Of a stretch of DNA of 41,857 nt, positions 16,201-23,840 are shown in pieces. Where the stretch lies: NCBI GenBank assembly GCA_029821635.1, contig JALGSW010000051.1, forward strand, positions 1 through 41,857, in the 5' to 3' direction. How positions within the stretch are numbered: position 1 is the stretch's first letter; every line of letters starts with the position of its first letter. The notes beneath the pieces were generated by a model that was not told the DNA's origin, did no database searches, and worked only from the letters and a program-made list of their open reading frames with translations. A program made the position numbers and the translations under genes. Source of the DNA: Candidatus Zipacnadia bacterium (GTDB taxonomy: Bacteria; Armatimonadota; Zipacnadia; Zipacnadales; UBA5352).

Positions 16201-19062
16201 ATGACTCGTTCCGCAATCATCGCCTCACTGCTCTGCTGCGCCGCACTGTGCTGCGCCCAGGACGCGCCTGAGGACGGCCTGCGCTTCCATCTTTCGTTCG
16301 ACAAGCGCGACGTAGTGGCCGACTACGCGCGCGGGAATGCGCGGTCCACCACATTCACCGACAGCCTCGAGCTGCGCGGCATTGAGGGCGTCTCCGGCAC
16401 CCCCGGCTTCCAGATCGCCGCCGATGAGCGCCTCGACTACGAGCTGGCCGACAACTTCTCGCTGACCAGCGGCACCGTCTCGATGTGGGTCAAGCCGGTC
16501 AACTGGGAGGGCCGCAACGACCGCTTCGAGGTCTTCTTCAACGCCCGCAGCCCGGAATACGTCCTGCACTTCTACAAGTACTCGCAGCCGAACCATCTCT
16601 ATCTCTACGTCAACGTGGGCGGGACCAGCGTGGTGGCCCGCACCTCCGCCGAGCACTGGAAGCCCGGCGACTGGTATCACATCGCCGCCTCGTGGCAGCC
16701 GGGCGAACTGCGCCTCTACATGGACGGGGAGCTCAAGCACGCGAAGGCCATCGAGCCGCTGATGGACTTCCCCGAGGTGTCCGAGGGCCTGCTGACCATC
16801 ACGCCGCCGCAGCTCTGGGAGAAGGGCTTCGACCCGAATGACCGCACGGTCGCGGATGAGCTGAAGGTCTGGGACCGCGTGCTCGATGATGCCGAGATCC
16901 GCCGCGAGTACCTCACACACGCCCCCGAGGACGCCGACACGCCGTCGCTGGACGTGCGCCGTGAGATCGATCCGACGCCCGGCTCGGTGCTGCTGGAGAT
17001 CGACGCGTTCCGGCTGATGGCCGCTCGCGCGGGCGATGGGGGCGAGGAGCTGACGATCCGCGCCGCGCTGCGTGCGGGCGAGCCCGACGCCGCGGGCGAG
17101 GCGCTGGTCGAGCGGACCGCGCAGACCGAGGGCGGCGCAGCGAGCATCGAGCTGCCCTTCGGCGAACTCGCGCCGGGCGAGTACACCGTCACGGTCGCGG
17201 CCCTCGGACCCGATGGCGCGGAGAAGGCCTCGGTCAGTAGCAGCTTCGAGCGCCCGGTGGTCACCTGGGCGGACGCGCCGACCTTCGAGGGCGTAGTGCC
17301 CGAGCCGTGGACGCCGATCGAGCGCGACGGCGACGCGCTGCGGGTGTGGGGGAGAGCGCACAGATTCGGCGATGGGCCGCTGCCGACCGCGATCAGCTCG
17401 CAGGAACGGGACGTCCTCGCCGGCCCTGCGAAGCTGACGGTGAACTCCGAAGAACCCGCGTGGAGTGGGGGAGAGGTGGCCTCCGAGGCGCCCGACGCGG
17501 TGGAGCGCGCGGGCACCGGGCGGCAGGGCGAGGTCGCGCTGGAGTGGCGCACGCGCATGGAGTTCGACGGGATGCTGCGCTGCGACCTGACGCTGCGGCC
17601 GGTGGGGGAGAGGGCGAAGGTGCGATCGCTGGCGCTGGAACTGCCCGTGGCCGCCGAGCAGGGCGCGTACGTGCTCGCGCCGACGATGGTCAACTGGGAG
17701 GATGGGCGGATCGATCTGCCGTGGCGCGACATGGTCTGGCTGACCGGGCGCCAGGCGGGGGTGTGCTGGTTCGCCGAGAGCGACGCGAACTGGGTCACAC
17801 CCGAGGACTCAAAGCCGATCACGATCGAGCGCGGCGAGGACGCGACCACGCTCACGCTGACGATGATCGGCGAGCCGGTGACCATCGATGGGCCGGTGAG
17901 CTACACCTTCGGCCTGCAGGCGACGCCTACGCGGCCGCTGCCGGAGGGCTGGCGGAACCTGAACCTGGGAAACCCGAACCAGGTGGAGGGCAGTCACGCG
18001 ATGCTCGTCTGCCAGGGCGGCGGGGTGTTCCTGCGCAACGCGTACCTGCTGCCCGACCCGGAGCTGGACATGAACGAGGCACTGGCGCGCTGGGTGGACT
18101 GGGGGAGAACGCTGCCGTACTCGACGCCGACCTTCCTCGCCGACCACACGCCCGAATGGGACTTCTATCAACGCGAGTGGCGCAACTCCGAGCGCCACAT
18201 CTACGTGGGCTACAAGACCCGCGAGGGCATGGAGTATGCGCTGCAGGCAACCTGCCCGCGCAGCGACTTCTCCGAACTGATGGTGCACTGGATGGACGAT
18301 CTGCTGAGGGACTATCCGGCGATCGGCGGCGTCTACTACGACTGCTGCGACCCGAGCGAATGCCGCAACACCGAGCATGGCTGCGGCGGCGTGGACGCCT
18401 TCGGGCGGCCCTACACGACGCGACCGATCTTCGCCCTGCGCGACGTGCTGCGGCGCGTGATGACGATCGCGCACTCGCACGACGACATCGTCATGAACCA
18501 CTCGCACAGCCGCTTCTATCCGCCGATCCACGGCTTCAGCGACTACTGGTTCCCCGGCGAGCAGTACACCACGCGACTGGGCGAGGATATCTGGTACTAC
18601 ACCGACCAGATCTCGCCGGAGGTGTGGCAGATCGAGCTGAACTCGCAGGTGCGGGGCGTGGGGATCAGCTTCCTGCCCGAGTTCGGGCGCGGGACGGACA
18701 AGCGCTATCAGTTCGAAGACCCGGCGCCGAGTCGGGCGCTGCTCGCGGCCTGCCTGCTGCACGACGTGCCTTCGTGCGGGTTCTACATCTTTGCGGCGGA
18801 AATTAACGCGGTCTGGGCGCTCTACGACAAGTATCAGCTCTCCGACGCGACCTTCCACGGCTACTGGGAGGCGGACTGCCCGGTGAGCGTGGACGCGCCG
18901 CTGAAGGCGAGCGTCTACGAGGCCCAGGACGCGAACATCATCGTGGTGAGCAACCTCACTCCCGAGGCCGCGACGGGCACGGTGCGCATGGGGGAGATGG
19001 AGCAGGCGGTCAGCGTCGGGGCGAGGGATTTCGTGGTGCTGGAAGTGAAGAGGGAAGAGTGA
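16201..19062 (+). CDS. secreted LamG plus GH123/DUF6067-like glycoside hydrolase
   Basis: The protein has 953 residues. The signal peptide is about 1-20 (LLCCAALCCAQ). Residues about 25-240 are a LamG/concanavalin-like domain (SLTSGTVSMWVKPVNW, GDWYHIAASWQPGELRLYMDGE, DELKVWDRVLDDAEI). Residues about 250-350 are a beta-sandwich. Residues about 360-940 resemble the DUF6067/GH123-like architecture: MVNWEDGRIDLPWRDMVWLT, GGVYYDCCDPSEC with acidic residues after the strand, then HSHDDIVMNHSHS and SDYWFPGEQY. GH123 enzymes are beta-N-acetylgalactosaminidases, but that specificity cannot be claimed here. RBS at ATG 16201 is weak (CGAGAGGGG upstream). A REP pair lies immediately downstream. Confidence 0.8.
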   Translation: MTRSAIIASLLCCAALCCAQDAPEDGLRFHLSFDKRDVVADYARGNARSTTFTDSLELRGIEGVSGTPGFQIAADERLDYELADNFSLTSGTVSMWVKPVNWEGRNDRFEVFFNARSPEYVLHFYKYSQPNHLYLYVNVGGTSVVARTSAEHWKPGDWYHIAASWQPGELRLYMDGELKHAKAIEPLMDFPEVSEGLLTITPPQLWEKGFDPNDRTVADELKVWDRVLDDAEIRREYLTHAPEDADTPSLDVRREIDPTPGSVLLEIDAFRLMAARAGDGGEELTIRAALRAGEPDAAGEALVERTAQTEGGAASIELPFGELAPGEYTVTVAALGPDGAEKASVSSSFERPVVTWADAPTFEGVVPEPWTPIERDGDALRVWGRAHRFGDGPLPTAISSQERDVLAGPAKLTVNSEEPAWSGGEVASEAPDAVERAGTGRQGEVALEWRTRMEFDGMLRCDLTLRPVGERAKVRSLALELPVAAEQGAYVLAPTMVNWEDGRIDLPWRDMVWLTGRQAGVCWFAESDANWVTPEDSKPITIERGEDATTLTLTMIGEPVTIDGPVSYTFGLQATPTRPLPEGWRNLNLGNPNQVEGSHAMLVCQGGGVFLRNAYLLPDPELDMNEALARWVDWGRTLPYSTPTFLADHTPEWDFYQREWRNSERHIYVGYKTREGMEYALQATCPRSDFSELMVHWMDDLLRDYPAIGGVYYDCCDPSECRNTEHGCGGVDAFGRPYTTRPIFALRDVLRRVMTIAHSHDDIVMNHSHSRFYPPIHGFSDYWFPGEQYTTRLGEDIWYYTDQISPEVWQIELNSQVRGVGISFLPEFGRGTDKRYQFEDPAPSRALLAACLLHDVPSCGFYIFAAEINAVWALYDKYQLSDATFHGYWEADCPVSVDAPLKASVYEAQDANIIVVSNLTPEAATGTVRMGEMEQAVSVGARDFVVLEVKREE

Positions 19063-19074
19063 AAAGAGTCGTTC

Positions 19075-19146
19075 GTAGGACAGGCTTTCCAGCCTGTCAG
19101 TCGTCCACGTCTACAACGGATTGACAGGCTGGAAAGCCTGTCCTAC
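19075..19146. repeat. inverted pair of GTAG-family REP elements (BIME-like)
   Basis: A plus-oriented copy (GTAG 19075-19078, hairpin to 19098) faces a minus-oriented copy (hairpin 19123-19142, GTAG at 19146-19143 on the minus strand). The hairpin is GACAGGCT, 4-base loop, AGCCTGTC. The pair lies between convergent genes and could terminate both. The TAG of the second copy is the stop codon of the acyl-carrier-like frame on the minus strand. Confidence 0.85.
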
Positions 19147-19547
19147 AACTGCAGATCCTCAACAAACCGCGTGTCCGGTACGATGCGCTCGGCCGGGTAG
19201 ACAAGCTCCTCCGCGATCACGCCGACCATGCGCTCCCAGATCGCCTGCGGGTAGACGCCGACGGCTGCTTGGCCGAACATGTGCGGATTGCGGCCGAGGG
19301 CGGTCTGGGTAAGCTCGCGCATCGTCTGGTCGGGCGGCAGGCCGTAGACGCGGTTGGCGCGCTGTTTGAGCGCGTAGAGCGGGACTATCACGGCTGCAGG
19401 AAGCAGCAGCGGCAGCCATGAGACCGTAACGGCGGCCAGGTAGAGCGCACCAATGGAGAGCAACACACCGAGGCAGGCGATAGGGCACTGCGCCAGTTCA
19501 TCAGGGATGCCGGGGTAGGGGAGATCGATCGCCGCGGTCGCGGTCAC
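19143..19547 (-). CDS. membrane protein ending in the first half of an acyl-carrier-like domain
   Basis: The frame has 134 codons with a weak GTG start and no clear ribosome-binding site. Residues about 20-62 hold two membrane segments (CPIACLGVLLSIGALYLAAV and WLPLLLPAAVIVPLYAL). The C-terminus (IWERMVGVIAEELVYPAERIVPDTRFVEDLQL, written here in part only as a description of helix 1: IWERMVGVIAEEL, then VPDTRFVEDL) matches the first helix and loop of acyl carrier proteins. The frame then stops in a TAG supplied by a REP element, before the DSL phosphopantetheine site. It overlaps the frame at 19501-19731 by 47 bp; together they probably form one gene split by a frameshift, a circularly permuted ACP-like membrane protein. 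Confidence 0.55.
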   Translation of the reverse strand: MTATAAIDLPYPGIPDELAQCPIACLGVLLSIGALYLAAVTVSWLPLLLPAAVIVPLYALKQRANRVYGLPPDQTMRELTQTALGRNPHMFGQAAVGVYPQAIWERMVGVIAEELVYPAERIVPDTRFVEDLQL

Positions 19548-19731
19548 CCGCTGCCAGTTCGCCCGCAGGCTGGGGATCGCCGTCGCTGCGGCGCGGGGTG
19601 ACGCTGAGCTTTCGGCAGACGAGTTCGTGCATCTCCCAGATGGTCTCGATCGGCTGGACCTCGTCCTCTTCCAGTTCGATGCCGAACTCGTCCTCGATCG
19701 CCATAATCATCTCGACGACTGCGAGGCCCAT
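19501..19731 (-). CDS. second half of an acyl-carrier-like domain, probable frameshifted N-terminus of the next frame
   Basis: The frame has 76 codons; ATG 19731 has AAGGGGGG about 6 bases upstream. MGLAVVEMIMAIEDEFGI followed by ELEEDEVQPIETIWEMHELV is the ACP segment from helix 2 to helix 4 (compare SLDTVELVMALEEEFGIEI and TVGDAV in canonical ACP). It starts right after where the DSL serine should be, so no phosphopantetheine site is present. After about residue 46 the sequence becomes low-complexity, while the overlapping frame reads as RANWQRV then a membrane protein; I place the frameshift between about 19560 and 19610. Confidence 0.5.
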   Translation of the reverse strand: MGLAVVEMIMAIEDEFGIELEEDEVQPIETIWEMHELVCRKLSVTPRRSDGDPQPAGELAAGDRDRGDRSPLPRHP

Positions 19732-19771
19732 CGCAACGCCCCCTTGTCGCGTCCTGCAACGACGGACGACT

Positions 19772-19795
19772 GACAGGCTGGAAAGCCTGTCCTAC
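19772..19795 (-). repeat. REP-like element, GTAG family
   Basis: GACAGGCTGGAAAGCCTGTC (19772-19791) with CTAC following, i.e. GTAG before the hairpin on the minus strand. It sits between the ACP-like gene and the small secreted protein, both transcribed on minus. Confidence 0.85.
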
Positions 19796-19813
19796 GAACG
19801 ACCTATGGCAACG

Positions 19814-20302
19814 CTAGAGCGCCCAGCCCACGATGCCCTGGCTGCCCTCGATCGGGCCGTCGAAGATGTAGCGGTACTGGTAGAACAGGCCTCCGTTGGA
19901 GTGCTCGAAGTCGCCTGCGCCCACCCACCAGGTGAAGCTGTCGTCATCGTCCAGGGCGGGATCGTCGGGGCTGAAGCGGTAGCCGGCGACGCCCACCACG
20001 AACGACGTGCCCTGATACTCGGGCATGAACATGCTCGGGCCGATGCCGACCTCCAGCGCGTAGACGTCGCCATCGCCGAGCGTGCCGTAGTTCTGCGCGG
20101 TGAAGAAGCCCGCATCGATCACGAAGTCCGACTGGCCCAGCTCGAGGCGGTAGCCGTTGTCGCCGCCGCTGTAGGCCCAACTGGCGGCGATGCCGAGACT
20201 GCGGCCGGCGTCCCACTGCGCAGAAGCGCCGCAGGCGGCGAGTAGCAGCGCAAGCAGCGCGATGGTGAGCGTAAGGGTGGCGCGGCGGGCGGTCACGGTC
20301 AT
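19814..20302 (-). CDS. small secreted or lipoprotein-like beta-barrel-type protein
   Basis: The protein has 162 residues. The N-terminus is a signal peptide with both a lipobox-like LAAC (C about 24) and a signal-peptidase-I option (ASA before QWD). The mature part alternates polar and apolar residues with many Gly and aromatic residues (GIAASWAYSGG, YALEVGIGPSMFM, SFVVGVAGYRFS, TWWVGAGDFE, GGLFYQYRYIFDG), a pattern of small outer-membrane barrels. I recognise no family. A well-formed promoter lies 40-70 bp upstream. Confidence 0.7.
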   Translation of the reverse strand: MTVTARRATLTLTIALLALLLAACGASAQWDAGRSLGIAASWAYSGGDNGYRLELGQSDFVIDAGFFTAQNYGTLGDGDVYALEVGIGPSMFMPEYQGTSFVVGVAGYRFSPDDPALDDDDSFTWWVGAGDFEHSNGGLFYQYRYIFDGPIEGSQGIVGWAL

Positions 20303-20343
20303 GACAATCAGCTCCCGATCAGTGCGGTGGCTCCCTGCCCGCG

Positions 20344-20372
20344 ATTGTAGGACCGGCCTGCGGCGAAGTCAA
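20344..20372 (-). promoter_or_regulatory. sigma70-type promoter for the small secreted protein
   Basis: On the minus strand, TTGACT (20372-20367), 17-bp spacer, TACAAT (20349-20344). Predicted transcription start is about 35 bases before the ATG at 20302. Confidence 0.65.
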
Positions 20373-20423
20373 GCTGAGGGGCGGGTGTGGGGAGCCGTCA
20401 GGCGGCGAACAGCAACAACAGTC

Positions 20424-20454
20424 GACGCATCCAAACGGCGGGATGCGTCGCTCC
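20424..20454 (-). repeat. REP-like element, GGAG family
   Basis: GACGCATCC (20424-20432), 8-base loop, GGATGCGTC (20441-20449), then G and CTCC, i.e. GGAG before the hairpin on the minus strand. Beyond it the tail GTTGCCGTTCGCCGTTCG (minus strand) resembles the repeats upstream of the RAYT gene at 35548. Confidence 0.85.
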
Positions 20455-20555
20455 GAACGGCGAACGGCAACGGCCGCCTCCACATGCCATGTCTCGCAGA
20501 AACATGACATAAGATGTGTTATGCGAAGTCGCAGGCGGCCATCGGCAACTCCCCC

Positions 20556-21587
20556 CTACCGCTGCCAGCGCGGGCGCGGCTTCGGGGATGGCGGCGCCCA
20601 CGCCCGCGCGGCGTCCGCTACCGTCTGCAAGTTGATCGTCGGGGTTGTCAGCGGCACTGCGCACTCAGGCGCCACGATCTCCACTCCCGCCGCCAGCGCC
20701 GCGTGCACCTCCGCCGCCACATCGTCCGGTGTCCCGCGCAGCAGCGTCCGCGGATTGTTGATGTTCCCCATCAGCGCGATCCGATCGCCCGCCGCCCAGC
20801 GCGCCTTCGACGCCGGCACCTTCGACTCGAAGTGGAAGCACGCCAGCCCGGTACGCGAGATCCACGGGATGCGGTCCATCGTGTCGCCGCAGATGTGCAG
20901 GATTACCGGCCCGGAGATCGCGCGCGCCAGCTCCTTGTGCAGCGGCCAGAGGAAGTCGCGGTACATCTCCGGCGCGACGAGGTCGCCGGTCGCGTGATCC
21001 GCCAGCGTCACCACGTCCGCGCCCGCCGCGAACTGCTCGTGCGCAAACAGCTCGGGCAGGGGCATCAGCGCGCGTAGGATGCGCTCAACCTCGTCCGGAG
21101 CGTCGAGCGTCATCATCAGGAACTCCTCAACCCCGAAGAGGTGATACGCGAGCGTCCACGGCCCGAAGACTTTGCCGACGATCGCCACCTCCGGGAAGCA
21201 CGCGCGTAGCAGCGCCAGCGCCTCGAGCACCACCACGATCGCCGGGTGGCGGAGGATGTCCGCGGGCAGGCGGATGTTGGCGGCGCTCCGGCATGGGTGC
21301 ACGGTCACGTCGGGCATCATATCCACGCGTCCCCAGTCCACCTCGCAGCCGAGCGCATCCGCCTCGTGCTGTACGCTGAAGACCGGCGCGATCGTGTCAT
21401 AGCCGAGGATGTCGTAGCCCGCGGCGGCGAGCCCGGCCATCGCCTCGGCGTCCATGTGCGCGTCGGGAAAGAAGCAATCGGTGGCCGCCATCAGATCGAC
21501 GGTGGCGATGGAGACAGCATTGCCAACCGGCGTAATGTCGGTCGGCCGGCGCTTCAGGGCGGTCAGAATGCGCTCGCGTGGTGTCAT
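20556..21587 (-). CDS. uroporphyrinogen-decarboxylase-family (MtaA/CmuA-like) methyltransferase
   Basis: The protein has 343 residues, the family's usual length. It starts MTPRERILTALKRRPTD, the typical opening of UroD-fold MtaA/MtbA/CmuA proteins, and has FGPWTLAYHLFG, GADVVTLADHATGD and a zinc-site pattern with LHICGDT and, about 70 residues on, PECAVP (H-x-C ... C). These zinc enzymes move methyl groups between corrinoid proteins and thiol cofactors; many homologues outside methanogens have no known substrate. The zinc ligands argue against a true HemE. No corrinoid protein or activase is nearby, so its partner is elsewhere. Confidence 0.85.
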   Translation of the reverse strand: MTPRERILTALKRRPTDITPVGNAVSIATVDLMAATDCFFPDAHMDAEAMAGLAAAGYDILGYDTIAPVFSVQHEADALGCEVDWGRVDMMPDVTVHPCRSAANIRLPADILRHPAIVVVLEALALLRACFPEVAIVGKVFGPWTLAYHLFGVEEFLMMTLDAPDEVERILRALMPLPELFAHEQFAAGADVVTLADHATGDLVAPEMYRDFLWPLHKELARAISGPVILHICGDTMDRIPWISRTGLACFHFESKVPASKARWAAGDRIALMGNINNPRTLLRGTPDDVAAEVHAALAAGVEIVAPECAVPLTTPTINLQTVADAARAWAPPSPKPRPRWQR

Positions 21588-21673
21588 GGCAGGTCACCCG
21601 GTCTTCGTCAAAGGCTCTGCGGACGAGAGGGTAGTTCGACGCGCGTTGCGGGGAATCATTCGACCATTGCATT

Positions 21674-21728
21674 GACAGGCTGGAAAGCCTGTTCTACTCT
21701 CATTGACAGGCTGGAAAGCCTGTCCTAC
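21674..21728 (-). repeat. two tandem GTAG-family REP elements
   Basis: Hairpins at 21674-21693 (last base T instead of C) and 21705-21724, both followed by CTAC, in the same orientation 31 bp apart. They lie between divergent genes, directly before the formyltransferase ribosome-binding site. Confidence 0.85.
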
Positions 21729-21742
21729 AGGAGCCGCTGCCG

Positions 21743-22507
21743 ATGCCCGAGCGTACGCCGCTCACGGCCGTCATCATCACCCAGGACGAGCCCTTCGTCG
21801 TGCCGGTGCTGCTCGATGAGCTGCTGGCGCAGAAGGCCGACCGCATCGCGGGCGTCTTCGTCGCGGAGGACCCGCGCGCGGAAGGCATGCTCGCCACCAT
21901 CCGGCGCTGGGGAGCGGTCTTCGATGCGCTGAGCTTCATCCGCTACGGCCTGCGCTACGCCGGCGCGAAGCTTTCTGGCGCAGGCCCGGCAAAGGTCGCG
22001 CGCGCACACGGCGTGCCCGTCGAGGGCGTTGCGGACATCAACGCGCCGGAGTTCCTCGCGCGCCTGCGGGAGATGGGCGTGGACCTCGCGATCAGCGTCT
22101 CCTGCCCGCAGATCTTCCGCAAGGAGCTGCTCGCGCTGCCGCCGATGGGCTGCATCAACGTGCATGCGGCCCCTCTACCGCGCTACCGGGGGATGCTGCC
22201 GACCTTCTGGGTGCTCTACGAGCGCGAGCCGGAGACCGCGGTGACCGTGCACTTCATGACCGAGCGGCTCGACGACGGCCCGATCATCCTGCAGGAGGCG
22301 GTACCGATCCCCGCGGGCGAGACGCAGGCGAACCTGATGCGCCGCTGCAAGGTCGTCGGCGCGCGGCTGCTGAGCCAGGCGATCGACCTGCTGGAGATGG
22401 GTGAGGCCCCGACGCGGGCGAACCCACGCGAGGAGGCGACGTACTACTCCTTCCCCACGCCCGCGCAGGCGCGGGAGTTCCGCAAGTCAGGCGGACGGTG
22501 GATGTAG
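21743..22507 (+). CDS. formyltransferase-family protein (methionyl-tRNA or sugar N-formyltransferase-like)
   Basis: The protein has 254 residues. CAGGAG precedes the ATG. The formyl-transfer core has INVHAAPLPRYRG (N139, H141) and RLDDGPI (D177 or D178), the Asn-His-Asp triad of enzymes that use N10-formyl-tetrahydrofolate. The C-terminal OB-type domain of true Fmt is absent and the N-terminus (ITQDEPFVVPVLLDELL) differs, so it is not a standard Fmt. Family members formylate amino sugars or small molecules. Its place beside the exopolysaccharide genes makes sugar formylation plausible, but no 4-amino-sugar aminotransferase is in the window. Confidence 0.75.
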   Translation: MPERTPLTAVIITQDEPFVVPVLLDELLAQKADRIAGVFVAEDPRAEGMLATIRRWGAVFDALSFIRYGLRYAGAKLSGAGPAKVARAHGVPVEGVADINAPEFLARLREMGVDLAISVSCPQIFRKELLALPPMGCINVHAAPLPRYRGMLPTFWVLYEREPETAVTVHFMTERLDDGPIILQEAVPIPAGETQANLMRRCKVVGARLLSQAIDLLEMGEAPTRANPREEATYYSFPTPAQAREFRKSGGRWM

Positions 22508-22510
22508 CGG

Positions 22511-23689
22511 TCAATCACTCGCCGCGCTTGCGCCGGCGTTTGCGGGGGTCCAGAAGTTCTCCCGCGTGCCCATGACCACTTCGGCCATGCCGCGCGTGAA
22601 GGCGAAGACCACCACGCAGACGGACATGGGGATGCCGAATAGTGGGCACTTCGAGACGCGCGTGCCGTCGCCGATGAAGCCGATCAGCGCCGCGAGGTAG
22701 AGGGCTGCCTGAGCGTAGAAGAGCCATTGGTAAAGCGGAATATCGTGCGTGAGGTAGATGGCGAGGCCCGTGGCGAAGGCGCCGAACATCCAGACGCCCG
22801 TGAGCCAGCGCAGGATCTTGTGCGACCAGACCGCGAAGGCCAGGCCCGGCCGGTGGAATGGGTTCATCGCGCGGCCGTAGTGGCGGATGGCCGCCATGCC
22901 CCTGACCACGCGCCGGCGGCGGGAGCGGAGCTGGTTGCTGGTGTCACCGTCCATGAAGTCCTTCACGCCGAGGTTGAGCGCCTCGACGATGTGCCCGCCC
23001 TCGACCGCGATGGAGAGCCCTGCGCCGAGGTCCGCGGCGATGTCGGGCGGGAGCTTGGGGTAGACGCCGCGGCGGAAGCCCGTGCAGGCGCCCTGGCCGT
23101 GGAAGGCGATGCCCGCGCGCGCCTCGAGGGAGCGCAGGCGGTCCTCGAACTTCCGGTAGGCGCGCTCGCCGCGACTGTAGGGCGCCTCCGCGCTCGCCAC
23201 GACCGTCCACGCGCCGACGGCGCAGTCAACGCTCTCATCCACGAAGTAGCTCATCAGTTTGCTGATGGTGTCGGGCTCGAAGACCGTGCCCGCATCGGTG
23301 ATGACCATCACGTCGCCGGTGGCGGCCTCGAAGCCTGCGTCGAGTGCGGCTGTCTGCCCGCCACGCTGCAGGTCGAGCAGCTTGATGCGAGGATCCGACT
23401 GCGCGTGCCGCCGGACGACCTCGTTTGTCTCGTCGCTGGAGCCGTCGGAGGCGATGACGATCTCGATCAGCTCGGCGGGGTAGTCCTGCTCGTTGAGGTT
23501 GGAGATTCGGCCCTCGACGAAGCCGTCCTCATTCCAGCACGGGATGATGATGCTGACCCGCAGCGCCGTCTCGCCCCGCATCGGGCGCTTCCCGAACAGG
23601 CGCGTGTAGAGCCAGAGCAGCCCCGGATAGATGAAGAACGGATAGAGCGTCAGTCCGACGAAGACCCAGAAGAGCAATACCAGCCACAT
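22511..23689 (-). CDS. membrane glycosyltransferase family 2 (processive-type)
   Basis: The protein has about 392 residues from ATG 23689, which has GGGAG and GGGGA upstream; an in-frame GTG at 23728 adds 13 residues but has no ribosome-binding site. One N-terminal membrane helix precedes the GT2 core VSIIIPCWNEDGFVEGRI, IVIASDGSSDETNEV, VMVITDAGTVFEPD (DxD-like), then GACTGFRRGVY and the acceptor-side RSRRRRVVRG motif. Three or four membrane helices follow (WLTGVWMFGAFATGLAIYL, WLFYAQAALYLAALIGF). It transfers sugar from a nucleotide donor at the inner membrane. Last gene of the minus-strand operon; it converges with the formyltransferase, only 3 bases apart. Confidence 0.88.
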   Translation of the reverse strand: MWLVLLFWVFVGLTLYPFFIYPGLLWLYTRLFGKRPMRGETALRVSIIIPCWNEDGFVEGRISNLNEQDYPAELIEIVIASDGSSDETNEVVRRHAQSDPRIKLLDLQRGGQTAALDAGFEAATGDVMVITDAGTVFEPDTISKLMSYFVDESVDCAVGAWTVVASAEAPYSRGERAYRKFEDRLRSLEARAGIAFHGQGACTGFRRGVYPKLPPDIAADLGAGLSIAVEGGHIVEALNLGVKDFMDGDTSNQLRSRRRRVVRGMAAIRHYGRAMNPFHRPGLAFAVWSHKILRWLTGVWMFGAFATGLAIYLTHDIPLYQWLFYAQAALYLAALIGFIGDGTRVSKCPLFGIPMSVCVVVFAFTRGMAEVVMGTRENFWTPANAGASAASD

Positions 23690-23840
23690 GCGTCCCCAAC
23701 TCCCGTGGCGAAATGGCTCGATTTGCACTGTGATGGAGTGCGTTGATGGATTGCTGCCTGTATACGGGTCGGGATGAGACGTCCGCCTGCGCGCTTGCAG
23801 GCCCCCGCCAGCGGCTCATTCGCCGTCCGCCCGCCGGTCG

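Noticed and set aside
14003-21728. Possible CRISPR array from repeated hairpins
   Set aside because: The repeats are dispersed, in both orientations, of two families, without regular spacers or cas genes; they are REP elements.
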